Shown: in pieces, positions 45,223 to 58,600 of the stretch | How positions within the stretch are numbered: the stretch's first letter is position 1 | Layout of the letters: each line of letters begins with the position of its first letter | From: Druceiella hillmani | Lineage: Eukaryota; Arthropoda; Insecta; Lepidoptera; Hepialidae | DNA length: 64,000 bases | Direction: 5' to 3' | Assembly: GCA_039881145.1 (NCBI GenBank) | Contig: JAYKKI010000138.1 | Location: 372,001-436,000, forward strand | Position numbers and translations under genes: made by a program | Notes under the pieces: generated by a model | What the model was told of the DNA's origin: nothing | What the model saw: only the letters and a program-made list of their open reading frames with translations | Databases searched by the model: none

Positions 45223-48200
45223 CTAAAAATTTAATTCATTGAGATCATCAAGACGACTGACAAAACATTATTTGGTCATTCCGAATATAATCATAAAACT
45301 ATTTATAGGAAAAATAAAGAATGTTCCATTTTTTCTTTCCAAATGGCGTTCAATTAATCTAAGCGCATCACTCAACTTAAACTTCGTATAATTGGAGAAC
45401 AATTTATCGTATTTGAATATTTTAATTTCTTCTTTGAATAGTTTTAAAATATTTTTATCCTAAAATATATTCAACAATTTCTAAAATATTTAGACGGTGA
45501 AATTTATATGCCAACAGAAAAACTACAAGACCAACTTAAACAGTGAAGATCGATTTTAACATGAAACGCTATCCCCACTCCGCCACGTTATACTCATGAC
45601 ATGTTTCGTGATGCCGTGATTAAACATTTCTTTTTCATAATGTATTTTATTACAAAATCAGCTAATTGAATTAGAGAGAAGTGTTTGACAGGTAACAAGA
45701 CCTTTTTATTTCTTTATAGGACATTGCATTTTTTTGTTTTAATAATTTTTTTAAATTTATTTTATTCCCCACAATTAACAATATTAATTAATTTTTTTGT
45801 TATACAATTAACAATTTTATCATTGAATTAACAAAGTACAAATACACCAGATGAACTTATTAAACTATCATTTCATGTGAACCAAAATCCTACTCACCGG
45901 GAATTTCTTTTGAAAAACTTGAATATATAAATCGACCACGTGTTCCGAATATTAATATTAAATTGTCAGAGTTTAGCAGCTTGTACAGTGAAGGAGTGGG
46001 TACTCGTAGTATCTGATACTATATTTAGCGAAAAGTTTTGTCTGAGTTTTCATTAATCATTTCAGTTAATGAATAAATAACGTAAAATTAATACTTCGAA
46101 AGAGAGGTCTGCATTATTGTTATAAGACGGGATTACAAGTATAAATACATAGAGTACAATATAAATAGGTTACAATTTAATTCAGTTCTAATACTGATTT
46201 ATCTTCCAATTATGATCTCACAAAAGTAAGGAATTTTCCTTAAGGAAAACCGTTTTATGAAAGTATTTTTTTGCAATATCCGTTTTCCGCAAAATACTTT
46301 TACCACGAACTGTTTGTTCAGGAGCTAAGGTCGTCTTTCCTAATAATGTTTGGAAACTTTGAGATATTTATTTGCTGTCACAACCACATATTATTTAAGT
46401 TTGCTTAAAAAGGGTGTCTATAAAGCTGACAGTATGCTTACAAACTTTGGAGGGTAGTTGAATCGTGTAACCGCACTGTTTTCTCCTTTGATCTTGTCAT
46501 ATATTTTTTGTTATTCTTTTGTTGGTTTATTGAAATGAGAGCTTTTTATTAAAATCCATAAGTATTTATACCTAAAATATTCGCGTACAATTTATAACTA
46601 AATACACAACATACATTATTTCTACTATATAAAATCAATTTGAAAGAAGAACATATTAAAAAACCATTTGATAACTTTACGTAAATAAATTGGTGGCGCG
46701 TTACATACAGTCACCTTCGGTTTTCATTACGTATTTTCATGCAACTAATTAAATTGATTTACAATATTTATACATTATATTTAAGTCTAATTTATGAACG
46801 CTTATAACGACTTACATGTAATGTATTATTTATCAATGGAAATTTCTGTGTAAATTCCTTTACACTTATCAATACATGATGCGGAATAATTAAGGTTATT
46901 TATGCAACAATTTGTTGTATTTCTTATTAACAAATAATATTAATGATACAATAGTAAAAATATTTTTATTCGTCGATTTGTTTGTTACCTAATACGTAAA
47001 CAACTGTTTAACTAATTTTACTAATTTTTTACACGTATATAATCGTATTATATACGAAAAAACTAGAAAGTCTAGGTCATATTTTAATTTTTGCTTGTAC
47101 AATTACGAAAAATAAACATGGAAATATATAATTATCAGCTCAATATTCCAAATATAGTAAGCATTGTTTGGTGCGTTTCCGCTAATCATGTTGAAATTTA
47201 TTTGCGTGCGTCAATGTAAATATGGTGCTATTTATTATTATTATAATCTTTATCATATGTAATATTACCGCATAAATATTTTTATTTTTTTTTTTTGTGA
47301 ATTAAATTAATTTTTAAATATGAAATTTATGTAATCAAAATTTTACAAGAATAATTTGCTACATGTCACTCAACAAGTTTATATATAAACACTCACCTGA
47401 GCTTAGTTACTCTATATGAAATATGAAGATAAAATATTACTACGAAAACAATACTTATTTTTTATATAATTTCACTTACTTTCGGTTTTATGACCCTACA
47501 AATTTAATATAATTTCTGAAAAAAAAAACAACCTTAGGTGTGATAAATCGACCAATTTGACCAATTCCATCAGTATCGCTTTCAAAATAAAATGCTTATT
47601 AATTTAACAAGTTTATTTTGTTTTTATATTTTTGTCACTTTAATAATTTATTATTTTAATAATGATTAATATTTATGATACGATGAAACGTCAAGTCAAA
47701 CATATTTCCTTATTTACTTTTACCGTTACTTTCCAGGGCAAAAATTATTTTGTGTACCCGTAAATTTCATCTTATTTTATTATGACGAATATCATTCGAA
47801 ATAGTTTTAATATTTTTTATGATAAATTAAAAAATTTAATGGAAGATTAAATTCGTAGTTTTTTAATTATCGAAAATTAATTATCAGACAAACATTTTGT
47901 GATCGAAAAACAGAAGAAAAACAATTATACAGAGTGTCCCTAAAAATTGATATTTCAAGAATTTCTTTTTCCTTCCAAAAAATTTGAAATCATTGGGCTT
48001 CTCTCAAAATTCTAGTGAAAATAAAAACAAATGCGAAAAATTAGGTTTCAAAAAATGGAACAAACTGGTTTTATAAATAACAAAAAGAAACAATTACCTT
48101 AAATTTTATTAGAGCTCCACGAAAATTTCGTGAATTTTTTAACAACTTTACTAAATAAATTACTTCAACACATCTAAGTGAAAATCAGCAGGAGAATGGA

Positions 48201-48617
48201 TGTAAAGGTTTCTTTTTACCCTCTCTTTTTCCTGTATAGTTATTATTCTCAACACCTTATTTAATCAATCACCTAATAATGATCAAGTTAACTATTCGAT
48301 TCATCAATAAGTGCTCGCTTCTTCTTAATTAACTTTAAATATTTTAGCTACACAAATCTATAATACAACTTTTTCACTAGCAACATGAGGAAATAATTAC
48401 AATTTCCTACCAAAAATCCTAGTTCGTATTATCCAAAAAGTTTCTACATATTGTCTTTAAACACTAAATTGTAATTTAAGCAATTTGTTATTAATTTCCA
48501 AACATAATTGCAAATATCGTATCCGCGATTATGGTTGATTCAAATTTCGTACTTGAAATCCATACTTTTATTAACAAAAGAAAAAACTCTTGTGGTTCAA
48601 AAATTTATAGAAAAAGA
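45223..48617. other. AT-rich gene-free stretch
   Basis: About 3.4 kb with no gene, RNA or clear repeat recognised. Confidence 0.5.
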
Positions 48618-48751
48618 CTTTCTCTCCCTCCCTTTCTCTCTCTCTCTCTATTTGAGTGCGTGTGTGTGTGCGTGCGGGTGTGCACACCTTCACGCGTGCT
48701 GCGCGCGTGAGTGCGCGCTTGCGTGCGTGCATGCATGTGCACGTGCGTGTT
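48618..48751. repeat. CT tract joined to alternating purine-pyrimidine tract
   Basis: A CT-rich run (TCTCTCCCTCCCTTTCTCTC) is followed by about 95 bp of GT, GC and AC steps (GTGTGTGTGCGTGCGGGTGT, GCGCGCGTGAGTGCGCGC, GCGTGCGTGCATGCATGTGC). It is strikingly GC-rich for this window. Alternating purine-pyrimidine DNA favours the left-handed Z form. The frame 48508-48771 reads through it as a Cys/Ala/His-rich artefact. Confidence 0.9.
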
Positions 48752-50660
48752 GTTTGCGATGGCCCCCTTAACGGATAAGTTAATTTAAATAAGATTCAAT
48801 TCAAATATTAGTGAGGATATAAAAATTATTTAAATTATTGAATATCAAATAAAAATACCTAACAAATATATTATTACTTATTAATTATTAACGGTATCGG
48901 TTGCTTTTATTATTAAATTTAATCTATTAAAATATAGTTTAATAATTCTTAACTGGGTGTTAATGTCTCTTTTAATAAATACTTTTAACAACGCATTTCA
49001 ATTTAAATTATGCCTACCATACCATCTATACTTATCACAAAATTTGTAAATAGGGAAACGTATGACAAAGGGCAATTTTTCCCGCACCAAAAATCAATAG
49101 AATCGCATTTTTGAAAAATGAGACAAAAATATAGCTTCTCTTGCAAGTTTATTTTAGCCCTACTTCCCTATAGATATAAATGTACTGCCTATGCTATTTC
49201 TCGTTTTTGTCAATGTAAACTAAGAAACAGTAAGAAAATTGCCTGCCCTGCTCTAATTTTTCAATCTACGGCGAGCATAAGGTCATCATTCACTTAGAAG
49301 GTTTGCTTACTCACGTCAGTGTAAACTTTCGACAGGCGTTGAAGCTCGGTTACGGTGTCGGTTAATGAAAATGAAAGATCGCATACAAGTTGCTTGAGTG
49401 TTTAGGTCACTAAATTAATATTTGTCTCATTAATATACGATAACGAAGTTTGAGTAATAATCCTTACCTCTTTACTGAAAAATACCGACCTTAATTTGAT
49501 GCAAAAGTTACACTAGTATTATTAAGAAAATGCAGAGTCAAACTTTTTCTGCATCATTTGAAAGTTACACAAAATTAATAAATAAAAAAACAGATTTAAT
49601 ATTGATACTAAAATAATTCTGTGTCTGTTCATTGTTATTCTAAATTTGTTTACAAATTTCTGCATCAGTATGCTGTAACAGTTTGTACTGTAATATGTAA
49701 CATCGGGTTTTTAAAAGATTTCCCTATATCTGAAAGATTATCTTGTTTCCTACTTATGCACGTCAAGTTTATAAATACATCAACAAACCGTGAAAGACAA
49801 ATGATATAGAGAAAACATGGAATAACATACGGTAACGAGTTTTGTGCACAACTGCAATAGGTTAAAGAATGTGACTTCCGACATTTGAGAGAAGTCATTG
49901 ACGGATGATTTACTTTCCATTGTCAAGTTTAGATAATACTGTTATATTATTGTATGGATTAAGTAAGAAAAACTTATTATATTCATATTATATTCATCTT
50001 TAGAAATCATCTATCTAAAAATGATTACTTCGTTCTCTTTAGTTGAATTCCAAATTATTTGCGCTGTACATTATACTAAAGACGCTCAGTCGTCCGTATT
50101 TCTTCTAAAGTATATCTTATAGGTTTATAACCATGCGGCGGTACAGGGTCGTACCTCAATTACTTTTATTGTAGCTTCACCGGCAGCTGATTGCATCTCA
50201 TTCAATATTTAAATGGAATTGTATCCAATCAAGAAATGGCGAAAAAAGGAAAACTTTGCTTCACTATTTTACGCTTCGCTCAAATTATCCGTTGAGGAAT
50301 TTTTTGTATTATTTATATAATTGTAATGATGACGATTCTTTATTCAGTATAAAAATAACGGATAAAATTAAATCAACCGGCGTATTTGTATTTAATCACC
50401 AGTTAAAATTATTCATTGTGCGGCTCGAATAAAAATAACAATTTTCATATCCATTTTTTAAGTTATATTTTGTGAAATAAATCACAAAGTTATTATAATA
50501 GTAATAATTTTGTGTTTTTTTATAAAACTAAATAACAAAAAGACATAAATGAAAAGGACTTTTATTAAAATCCACCCAGTACAAACAAGTGATACTGATG
50601 TATGGAACTGTACCGCTGCGCAATTAAGGTACATCCGATGGAATATCCTTAAAAACAATA
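48752..50660. other. AT-rich gene-free stretch
   Basis: No gene. A modestly GC-richer patch lies at 49260-49390. The two overlapping frames at 49621-49898 on opposite strands have no recognisable motif. Confidence 0.5.
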
Positions 50661-50673
50661 TGTATATATCTAC

Positions 50674-50730
<57 letters not shown>

Positions 50731-50740
50731 CATATATTTA
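50661..50740. repeat. Compound (TA)n(TG)n(TA)n microsatellite
   Basis: TA run, then TGTGTGTGTGTGTGTG, then TA run again. The frames on both strands here are readings of the repeat. Confidence 0.97.
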
Positions 50741-52539
50741 CATAATTAATCTACGTGTGCCTCTAACATTTCCTTGCAATCGGATATTAATAGAGTTATG
50801 ACGCTATGACATCGAGATTGATAAACAAATGGATTTGTAAAGGTTTAATTTTTGGCCATTTGACTAAAATTATATTTATATGCATTATTAACATGTTAAA
50901 AACTCAGTTATAAATTAGGAAATTTAGTATAAATATTTTGAGATAGTTCATGAAAAATAAAAAAAAAACTTGGGTGAGCCATGGATTTCCTTATGACTAT
51001 AAGTATATTCCGTTACCGTAGTTTACGTTACCGTAGTAACCAAATAACTATGTTCTGTTTCAACCAATAATCAGCTAATACCACTTTAAGATTAAACAGT
51101 TTCTTATTGCGGTCACAAATATCAAGAAGCTTATAATAGTATTTACATGAAGTCAAAAGTTTTGTGAGATTGTTTCTAGAATTTGGCGCAAAAATGGTTT
51201 ACCCAAATATTGCAAAACTTACACCAGCTTATATATTATATAAATGAACAAAGGTGCGTGCTATATTTTTAGAAACCGAGTAATATCGATCCAAATGTGC
51301 CGGAGCTTTTTTGAGTTAAACTTTTAAACAATGAGACATATGTCAAAATAATTTGTATAGAAAACAAAAAAATTTGGAAAAACTTCTACGACAACTTCCG
51401 GATTTCTATTAACATTTTTTATATATAGAATTTAAATAGAATGTTAATCTTTAGAAATATTTTTAACTTAAAATATTGGAACTAACAGAGGTACATAAGA
51501 AAAATATTTAAAAGAATTGTACAGAGTAAGTGAATTTTTTTTCTCTTAGCCTTTTTATTTTATAAGATTAAGTCTTGTAGTTCTGCACTCATCTAAACCA
51601 AAAAGTAAATATGTGAATAAATGAGAACAGCCAACAAATTAAGAATAAATTAATAATTGCACAATAAATCTATGAAATAGGAGAACTCGCGCTTTGAGAG
51701 TTATAAAGTATATCACACTATTTACAAATGATAATTTTTCATATCGTAAATATATTGCCTATCATATGTTCCACAAGTGTAAAAAAATGGTGAATATATG
51801 AAAAATATGTTTTCTCACTATGTGAATATATAAATATATTGCCCAATATATCTTTCGCAAACATAATAAATATACGTTTTAAAGAACAACTTCTCTAGTT
51901 TCTATAGACCCAGCTACATGTCATAAATTTGTTAACTTTTGCTCGTAAACTAGTAGAGCCTACTTAACTTTCATAATTTTACTTTTAATTTGATCATGTA
52001 CACCAATATTGTGAATACTTGTCTGATATTTAAAAAAATAGTTTGACATTTAATTCTAACAATAATGACCATTTCAAAGCTTAATAAAATATTTCGTGGA
52101 CTGATCCCTGTATCGTAAAAAATGTTCATGACATGTTCCCAATATTTTTTAAACATACGTTCAAAACTTTTTTAAGAGATTTTATTTCATAACTTTGTAG
52201 GAGTTATTCAGATAAGTAATAATACCAAATTTTAGCCTTATTCCTAGTTTGTTTATGGAATCCTTAAACAGATTAAAATAAAATACAGTTACGGTGCTTT
52301 TTACCCAGTAAAGAGCAGCTAGTGTTATAGCCGGTCAGTTCTTATTTCGATTGCGTCCTAATTATTACAAAGATGAATCGCAATTGACAATAAATCAGTC
52401 CTTACGTCTCTTCATAAGCTATGTATTTAATGATTTTCTCCCTTGTATTATAATTTCAAATATTATATTTTCAATTAAAAAAAACATAATTTCCTAGTCG
52501 TCCAGAGTAAGATATAACTCAAATTAAAGGAACCTTGAT
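50741..52539. other. AT-rich gene-free stretch
   Basis: No gene. CGTTACCGTAGT occurs twice 15 bp apart near 51012-51038. Confidence 0.5.
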
Positions 52540-52700
52540 ATAAATGGGAAGGTGGGACCAAAGTTGCGTCAATTATCGTAGTTTTACGTCGCATGGCATT
52601 GCACGCCGTATAGAGTTATATATAACTTGCGTCCATCACCGGTCTTTTCCGGGGACATTTTCATTTAACGAAAATTGTCTGTTGGGAAAGTGAGTATCTA
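52540..52700. other. GC-elevated patch with short palindrome
   Basis: Richer in G and C than the flanks, with GTTGCGTCAATTATCGTAG, TTTTACGTCGCATGGCATTG, CACGCCGTATAG and CATCACCGGTCTTTTCCGGG. AGTTATATATAACT is a perfect 14-bp palindrome at about 52614-52627. No frame or known family was recognised; it could be a promoter-like patch or a transposon end. Confidence 0.25.
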
Positions 52701-52717
52701 AAAATTTATTTGCTTCT

Positions 52718-52787
52718 TTAATAGGATTTATTACTTTTTGATAACTAAAAATCTCTTCTTTATGAATATAATCATAAGTATGCATGT
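52718..52787 (+). repeat. Dispersed repeat R3, copy 1
   Basis: AATAGGATTTATTACTTTTT, GATAACTAAAAATCTCTTC and ATAATCATAAGTATG match the blocks at 54262-54330 in the same order and spacing. Confidence 0.7.
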
Positions 52788-54261
52788 TTGTTAAGTAATA
52801 TCATTTTAGTTAAATTGCATAAACAATTTTAAGATGTAAAGATAATTATAGATGCACGCATTATAAGTTTCTTAATGTGGATTATTTTGGTTATTAATTA
52901 ATTTTTGGAACCAAAAACATTAATAAGATATGTGACGTATCTATGGTTTAATCACGAATATCTTACAAAGAATAATAATGTGAGAGGAGAAAATATATAC
53001 AAAGATTGTTTGCAATCATAATATCACAAATACCTACTGCAAAATTGTTTAATATCTTTATTGTTTAGTTTTTATTGTTCAAATTAAGGAAATAACAAAA
53101 GCTATCATTTACTCAACAATCAACCAAGTACAATTAGTTATATGTTATATGTTTTGGAAAAAGGTAATATATTATTTTTATAATAGTAAGAATTACCAAA
53201 CATGATTATCCAAACCAAATATGAACAATATGATTTACATTAATTCTTAGTAAAGAGACAATTTCATCACTAATTAGGTAAATAGAAATATAATGGTCTG
53301 TTATTATCAACCAATGTGAACCCATATTTTAATGCGTAAAAATAAAAGTATATAATCTGTTTCCGGACAATACGTATCACCTATCATTTCAATGAATAAT
53401 TATGAATTGACAATAATATTGATCATATCTACTACGTCCGAGGATGTCAGTAGTAATGTTGTATAAATACAGAACAACATTATAAAGTGTACCTCCTGGT
53501 CATTGAACCACATTATCTAAGCGTCATCTCCCTGTAGTCCCTTTATTCCTATCTTAAGTGATTAATCATCTGCAGTTGAGATAGTAATGTCATTATCTAA
53601 GTCTTCCCACGATTGGAGATTGATCATTACTCGGATCGGAAGCCGCGTTGATATTGTGGGGAGTTTTAATTGTATTTTAATTCGAAATATTTTGTAGTTA
53701 AGTTGTTTTATGTGGAGTTCACATGAATGGGAAATCAAGCTGTGATAAAAAAAATTGCATCCATCCCATATAATAGGTCGCTTAAGTCGCTTAGAGTAAG
53801 GTGACTACTTATATAAATTATTACAAAACGTTTATTATTGATTAAATACGTTCGTATTTATATTAAAGAATTAAATGGCAAGAAGTAAAATGACGAAATA
53901 ACAATTGTAAAAATAAAGTTTCTAAAATATATAAAACCATTAAAATTTAAAATTACTGTTTCTAGAATAGTGCATATTAATTTTATCCATCAAGGAATTA
54001 AATTTAAGACATTTATTTTTTTAAATATATAAGCGCTTTCTTTTTCGGTAGACAGTATTTTCAAGCATATTTCATGTAGCAGTAACTTTTTCTTTATTAG
54101 ATCAGGATTACCAAGGGAATACAATGAAATTAATATTTGTAGCATTAAAAGTGTCTCTGTCTTCGAAGCAATATCTTTAGAACAACAAAGAAATGATTAT
54201 TTTTTTTATCTACATTACAATAAAAATTTAACCACTTTTTCTCTTTATCTTCTAACTGTTA
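52788..54261. other. AT-rich gene-free stretch
   Basis: No gene. CATTATCTAAG occurs twice (about 53511 and 53591) within a slightly GC-richer 53440-53660 segment. Confidence 0.5.
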
Positions 54262-54362
54262 AATAGGATTTATTATTTTTTGATAACCAAAAATCGCTTC
54301 GTCATGAATAAAAGCATAAGTATGTGTATCGCTTCGTCATGAATAAAAGCATAAGTATGTGT
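54262..54362 (+). repeat. Dispersed repeat R3, copy 2, with 35-bp tandem duplication
   Basis: AATAGGATTTATTATTTTTT, GATAACCAAAAATCGCTTC and AAAGCATAAGTATG correspond to 52718-52787. Here the last 35 bp (ATCGCTTCGTCATGAATAAA, AGCATAAGTATGTGT) are repeated exactly at 54293-54327 and 54328-54362. The duplication is absent from copy 1, so it arose after the two diverged. Confidence 0.8.
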
Positions 54363-55580
54363 ATATATGTACTCGTATATTTGTAAATAACAAACTGCTG
54401 CAAAAGCTGTCAACGTTAAGATTCATTAATTCCATAAGAATAATATTTTTAATTGCACCATCCTCTTCGACACGAACATTGCTGCGGGTTAAAACTAATA
54501 TCATATAAAAATGTTTAAAAATTATGGGAGAAGAGTACATAGATTTGAAGACAATCTTTTAAATTTAAAAAAAAATCCTAACGAGGTTTTACCTATAATC
54601 ATTAATTTCAAAATTGACCGCGTCCACCACAAGTGACCATTTTACCAATTGGACAGCGGATTGGATACTACTCGGGTGATTTCGGCGATAATAGATTCCA
54701 TTATTGCTTGATTTTCCATTCCTATTTACTATTCGCAAAATAATTTAATTCCAAAATATGTCTAATTTAAAATATTATTCCCCTTGAGATCAAAACAATG
54801 TTCATGTCACACCTGAATAACAAAAAAAAATGTAACGAAGAGTATAACACAACTTTTCTCATACTTTTTAGCTCTCAAATACAATTTCACGTTCATTAAA
54901 TTTTTAGCAGCAGCTTCGTATTAAAAATTGAGGCACCATTGCTAATGTGCCCCTTTCTTTTTTTTTTGAAACCAATTCTAATGGCAAAAGTACATTTGTT
55001 CGATTGGGAAACCTTTTTATAAATAAAACGTATAATGCTAGTTTCTTTCGTATTTATAACTCTCTTAATATAATTTTAATACATAATTGAGCAAATTTTT
55101 AGTTGGTGTTCTGCCTTAAAAATCGCGATATTATTTTCATTGTATTTCTTTCGATTTATTTGTGAATAAATGATAATGTGAAAGATATATTTATTCAGTC
55201 GAGTATCCACGCTGTTTATAAATGAAATATTTAATTAAATTTTGTGCATAACTTTTAATATATAAATATATTTGTAATAGAGTTAATATTTAATAGTAGT
55301 TCTGCCCTGAAAATAGTGGCACAATTAATACTCTCTGATCTTGTTTCCTTTGGATATTTATGTCTGAAAACAATGGCTGAGAATATTGATATTTTGGGGG
55401 TTTATTCAAATTAATTTGGACATAAGTGAACCCCTCTTCTGTAGGGAATTGTAATTGTAATTATTTATTTATTTCAAAACTTTGATGAAAAGTCATCTGG
55501 CGAACTTATTGCTACAGGAGTAATTTCTTACAGTTAACCATAATTAGAGTGCAATAAAAATAAAATTGGATAGGCATAAA
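54363..55580. other. AT-rich gene-free stretch
   Basis: No gene was recognised. The minus-strand frame 54337-54540 is a short unassignable reading that overlaps repeat R3. Confidence 0.5.
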
Positions 55581-55692
55581 GCTACACATTATGACAATAT
55601 TTAAGAGATAAAATAATTGAAAAAAAAAACACAAAAAAAATTACAAGCAAGAAGCCACACATCAATATTTAAAAGATAAAATAACAGAAATT
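55581..55692 (+). repeat. Degenerate tandem duplication, about 72-bp period
   Basis: GCTACACATTATGACAATAT, TTAAGAGATAAAATAA at 55581 recurs as GCCACACATCAATATTTAAA, AGATAAAATAACAG at 55653. A-rich stretches separate the copies. Together with ATCTGGCGAACTTATTGCTA upstream it may be the tail of a decayed retroelement. Confidence 0.5.
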
Positions 55693-58600
55693 AAAAAAAA
55701 GAGATGGAAGAGAACATAAGAAAACAAAAATCTAAATTGATCTCTGGCAGGGTTTTATATCTAGATTGAGGTCAATGGTGGATAATAAAAAGACTTAAAG
55801 GAAGTGAGATATGAAAGGAAATATAATTTTTGAAGTAAAGTTAAGAAAGGCATAATTTTTTCAGACGGCTTTTGAAATATTAAAAAATTATTATTTATTA
55901 ATTGAGAATTTATTAATTAAAGACATACGTTCACTTGTTTTTTTACACAAATGCATCATAAGTCGAACACCAAATAAAAAAAATATGTAATTAACGTTGA
56001 CAATCGAAAGAAATTTTTATTTTAATCTACGTCATCATCTGGAATGAAGTTATTAATATATATATTTTATTAAAAATTTTAACTATTGAAATATTCAAAA
56101 ATCTTTTGTATATACACAAAAAACATAGTGAAAAATTAAAATGGATTTTAAAGTAAAACTTTTTTTTTTCTTAAATTTTATAAACAAATAAACTGTACAT
56201 ATATAAGATATAAAATACAAATTTTCCCCTTGCAATATTTCTCCCAGTAACTAAAGTAGAGACGAACGCCCCATTGTTGTCACTTAGAGGGAAAATTGCG
56301 TTACTTGTCGTGTTACTCGTAAAATCATGACTTCATTCTTTTGTGCACGAACCAAAGACTTATTTTATACATATCACACATTGTTCCCCATTTCCTTTTC
56401 CTTTGTCTATTTCTTACTTGAACGAAATATTGATGATGTTTTATTCGCTAACAGTTCAGCGTATTCTAGGTTGTGCCCCATTGCGGTCCATGTGTAAACT
56501 ATTCGTCCATCTCGGCTTTACGCCGGAGAAAAAAGAACCATGATTACATTTGGTTTTATTAATTTTTTCATGATAATTCTTTACAGTTAAGTATTTTAGA
56601 AATATATTGAACTTTGTCTTTCCTTTTTTCAATTTGAGAATTTATTTATAAATTTTTATGTTTTCACTTTAATTATTTTAAAATACCTGTATAATTTTTC
56701 ATTTCCATTTTTAAACATTTAAGCGTTGAATTTAAAAAAAAATCTTTCTTAACAAACATTGATGTCAACAAAAGTATATATACCAAAGGGGAGTGTCCAC
56801 TAGCCCACAGTCTATTTCTAAATTGTAAATCTATCAAAAATAATATTTTCAAAGTGGAGGAGATGTGGATAGAATCCAAATTGTTTTACAAAACCTTGTG
56901 TGTACTTTTCTAGATATATTGAAAATTGTTTATTTATTTCTCGAAATAATATTAACGGAATATTTCTTAAAATATTATTAAAAAATCATTACAGTTTAAA
57001 ACCTACGCGTTTCAATAATTGTGCACATGCACATTTTACATTGAATATGAATAAAGAAAAACAGATGTCGAGAATTATAGTTTTCATTCAGAGTAAACGA
57101 CTAATACAGTATTAATTATAATGAACGTATAAGCCTATGAAAACACTGAATAAGGAAAAGTATTGAATAAAAAATATTTTGTGAATTTAGAAATTATTGA
57201 ATAAAAGGAAAAAAGTAAACGATACGTCAGATTATTTTTGTAAATAAGTGAAATAATATTACAAATTCCTCGCAATAGGTGGTTCTTGAAAAATTAACTT
57301 ATCCCTAAATACAATTAAAATTATTATTTATAATTATAATACACAAAGCAAAGACGAGTCACATGATACTCTTTGCATGAAATCATTTAACTAAAAATGG
57401 TACAGGAAGCTAATTTCGAAATGTCAACCCATATAATAATCACAACGACAGCACTGAATCTGCCGGTGTTTTCTAGCGCATCCTGTATATTTCTCGCTAA
57501 TTTAAAATATCGCCAAAATACTCAGACTCCAGTCAAAAAAATTGTCGCCAATGTATTACAGTTTTCACTTAGAATGTAATTTGACACTAATGCTTACTTA
57601 TTTAAATAAGAAATACGTTCAAAAATAAAGATTATTTTCGTACAACATCCAATTGGATTACAACATTACATTTTTAAACACCTAATTTCAAAAGTTGATA
57701 TTAACAATGACAAATGTGCTCTTTAGATAGATTTTTTAATACACTTTTCCGTCTCGAACTCCTTTATATCGGGGCACCGCATTATATAGTGAATAAATCT
57801 TTAAAATTATCTCCGTACGGGAAGGTTTCTCTGTAAGTTATAGATAAACATAAATAGTAAATAAATAAACAAATAAATATTCTTTCTCCCGATCATAGAG
57901 TTAAATATTGTAAATAATATTTTTTCTTAACGTGTCATAAAATATTTAAAATGATAAAACGAAGCCACCATATCAGGTTAGAAAGTTAACAATATAAAGA
58001 TAAATGTATACCACAGTTAATCACTGGAGGATTATTATTGCCGTTATGTGTCAATGTGTTCAAACACAACACCAAACGTGAACAATTTTGATTAGTAAGC
58101 TATAAAACAATAAAAAATATGTTTGAGAGGCTCTATAATTTTATTAATGTAACATATTTTAGTTAAATAAAAACAATTCTAATCTACTTTTTTCTGCGCA
58201 ATGAAATGTTTAGTTACAAAGTCAGAACGTTTCCACAATACAGACACTGAATTAAATGCAGGTTACTGGCTTATTTTGCTTACATATTCATATTTATTGT
58301 ACGATATTAAATGTTTTATTATATAAACATAAAAGAGATATTCCTATAGAGTTGTCTATGGAATTTAAATTGATAATCCTTTACAGCATGTTTCAATAAA
58401 ACTAAAATTAAAGTTAGAGAGCCGCAATTATGAATATATCAGTAGTATAATATAGAGATGATACATCCCTAAACCCTTGTTGATACATCCCTAAAAACTA
58501 AATTTTACAAAAAAGAGTAAGAAAATGAAGTTTAGAATTTTGGAAAAGATTTCAGGTAAGCTTTATAAGGATATTACGCTCACGGACGAATGTGAGATTA

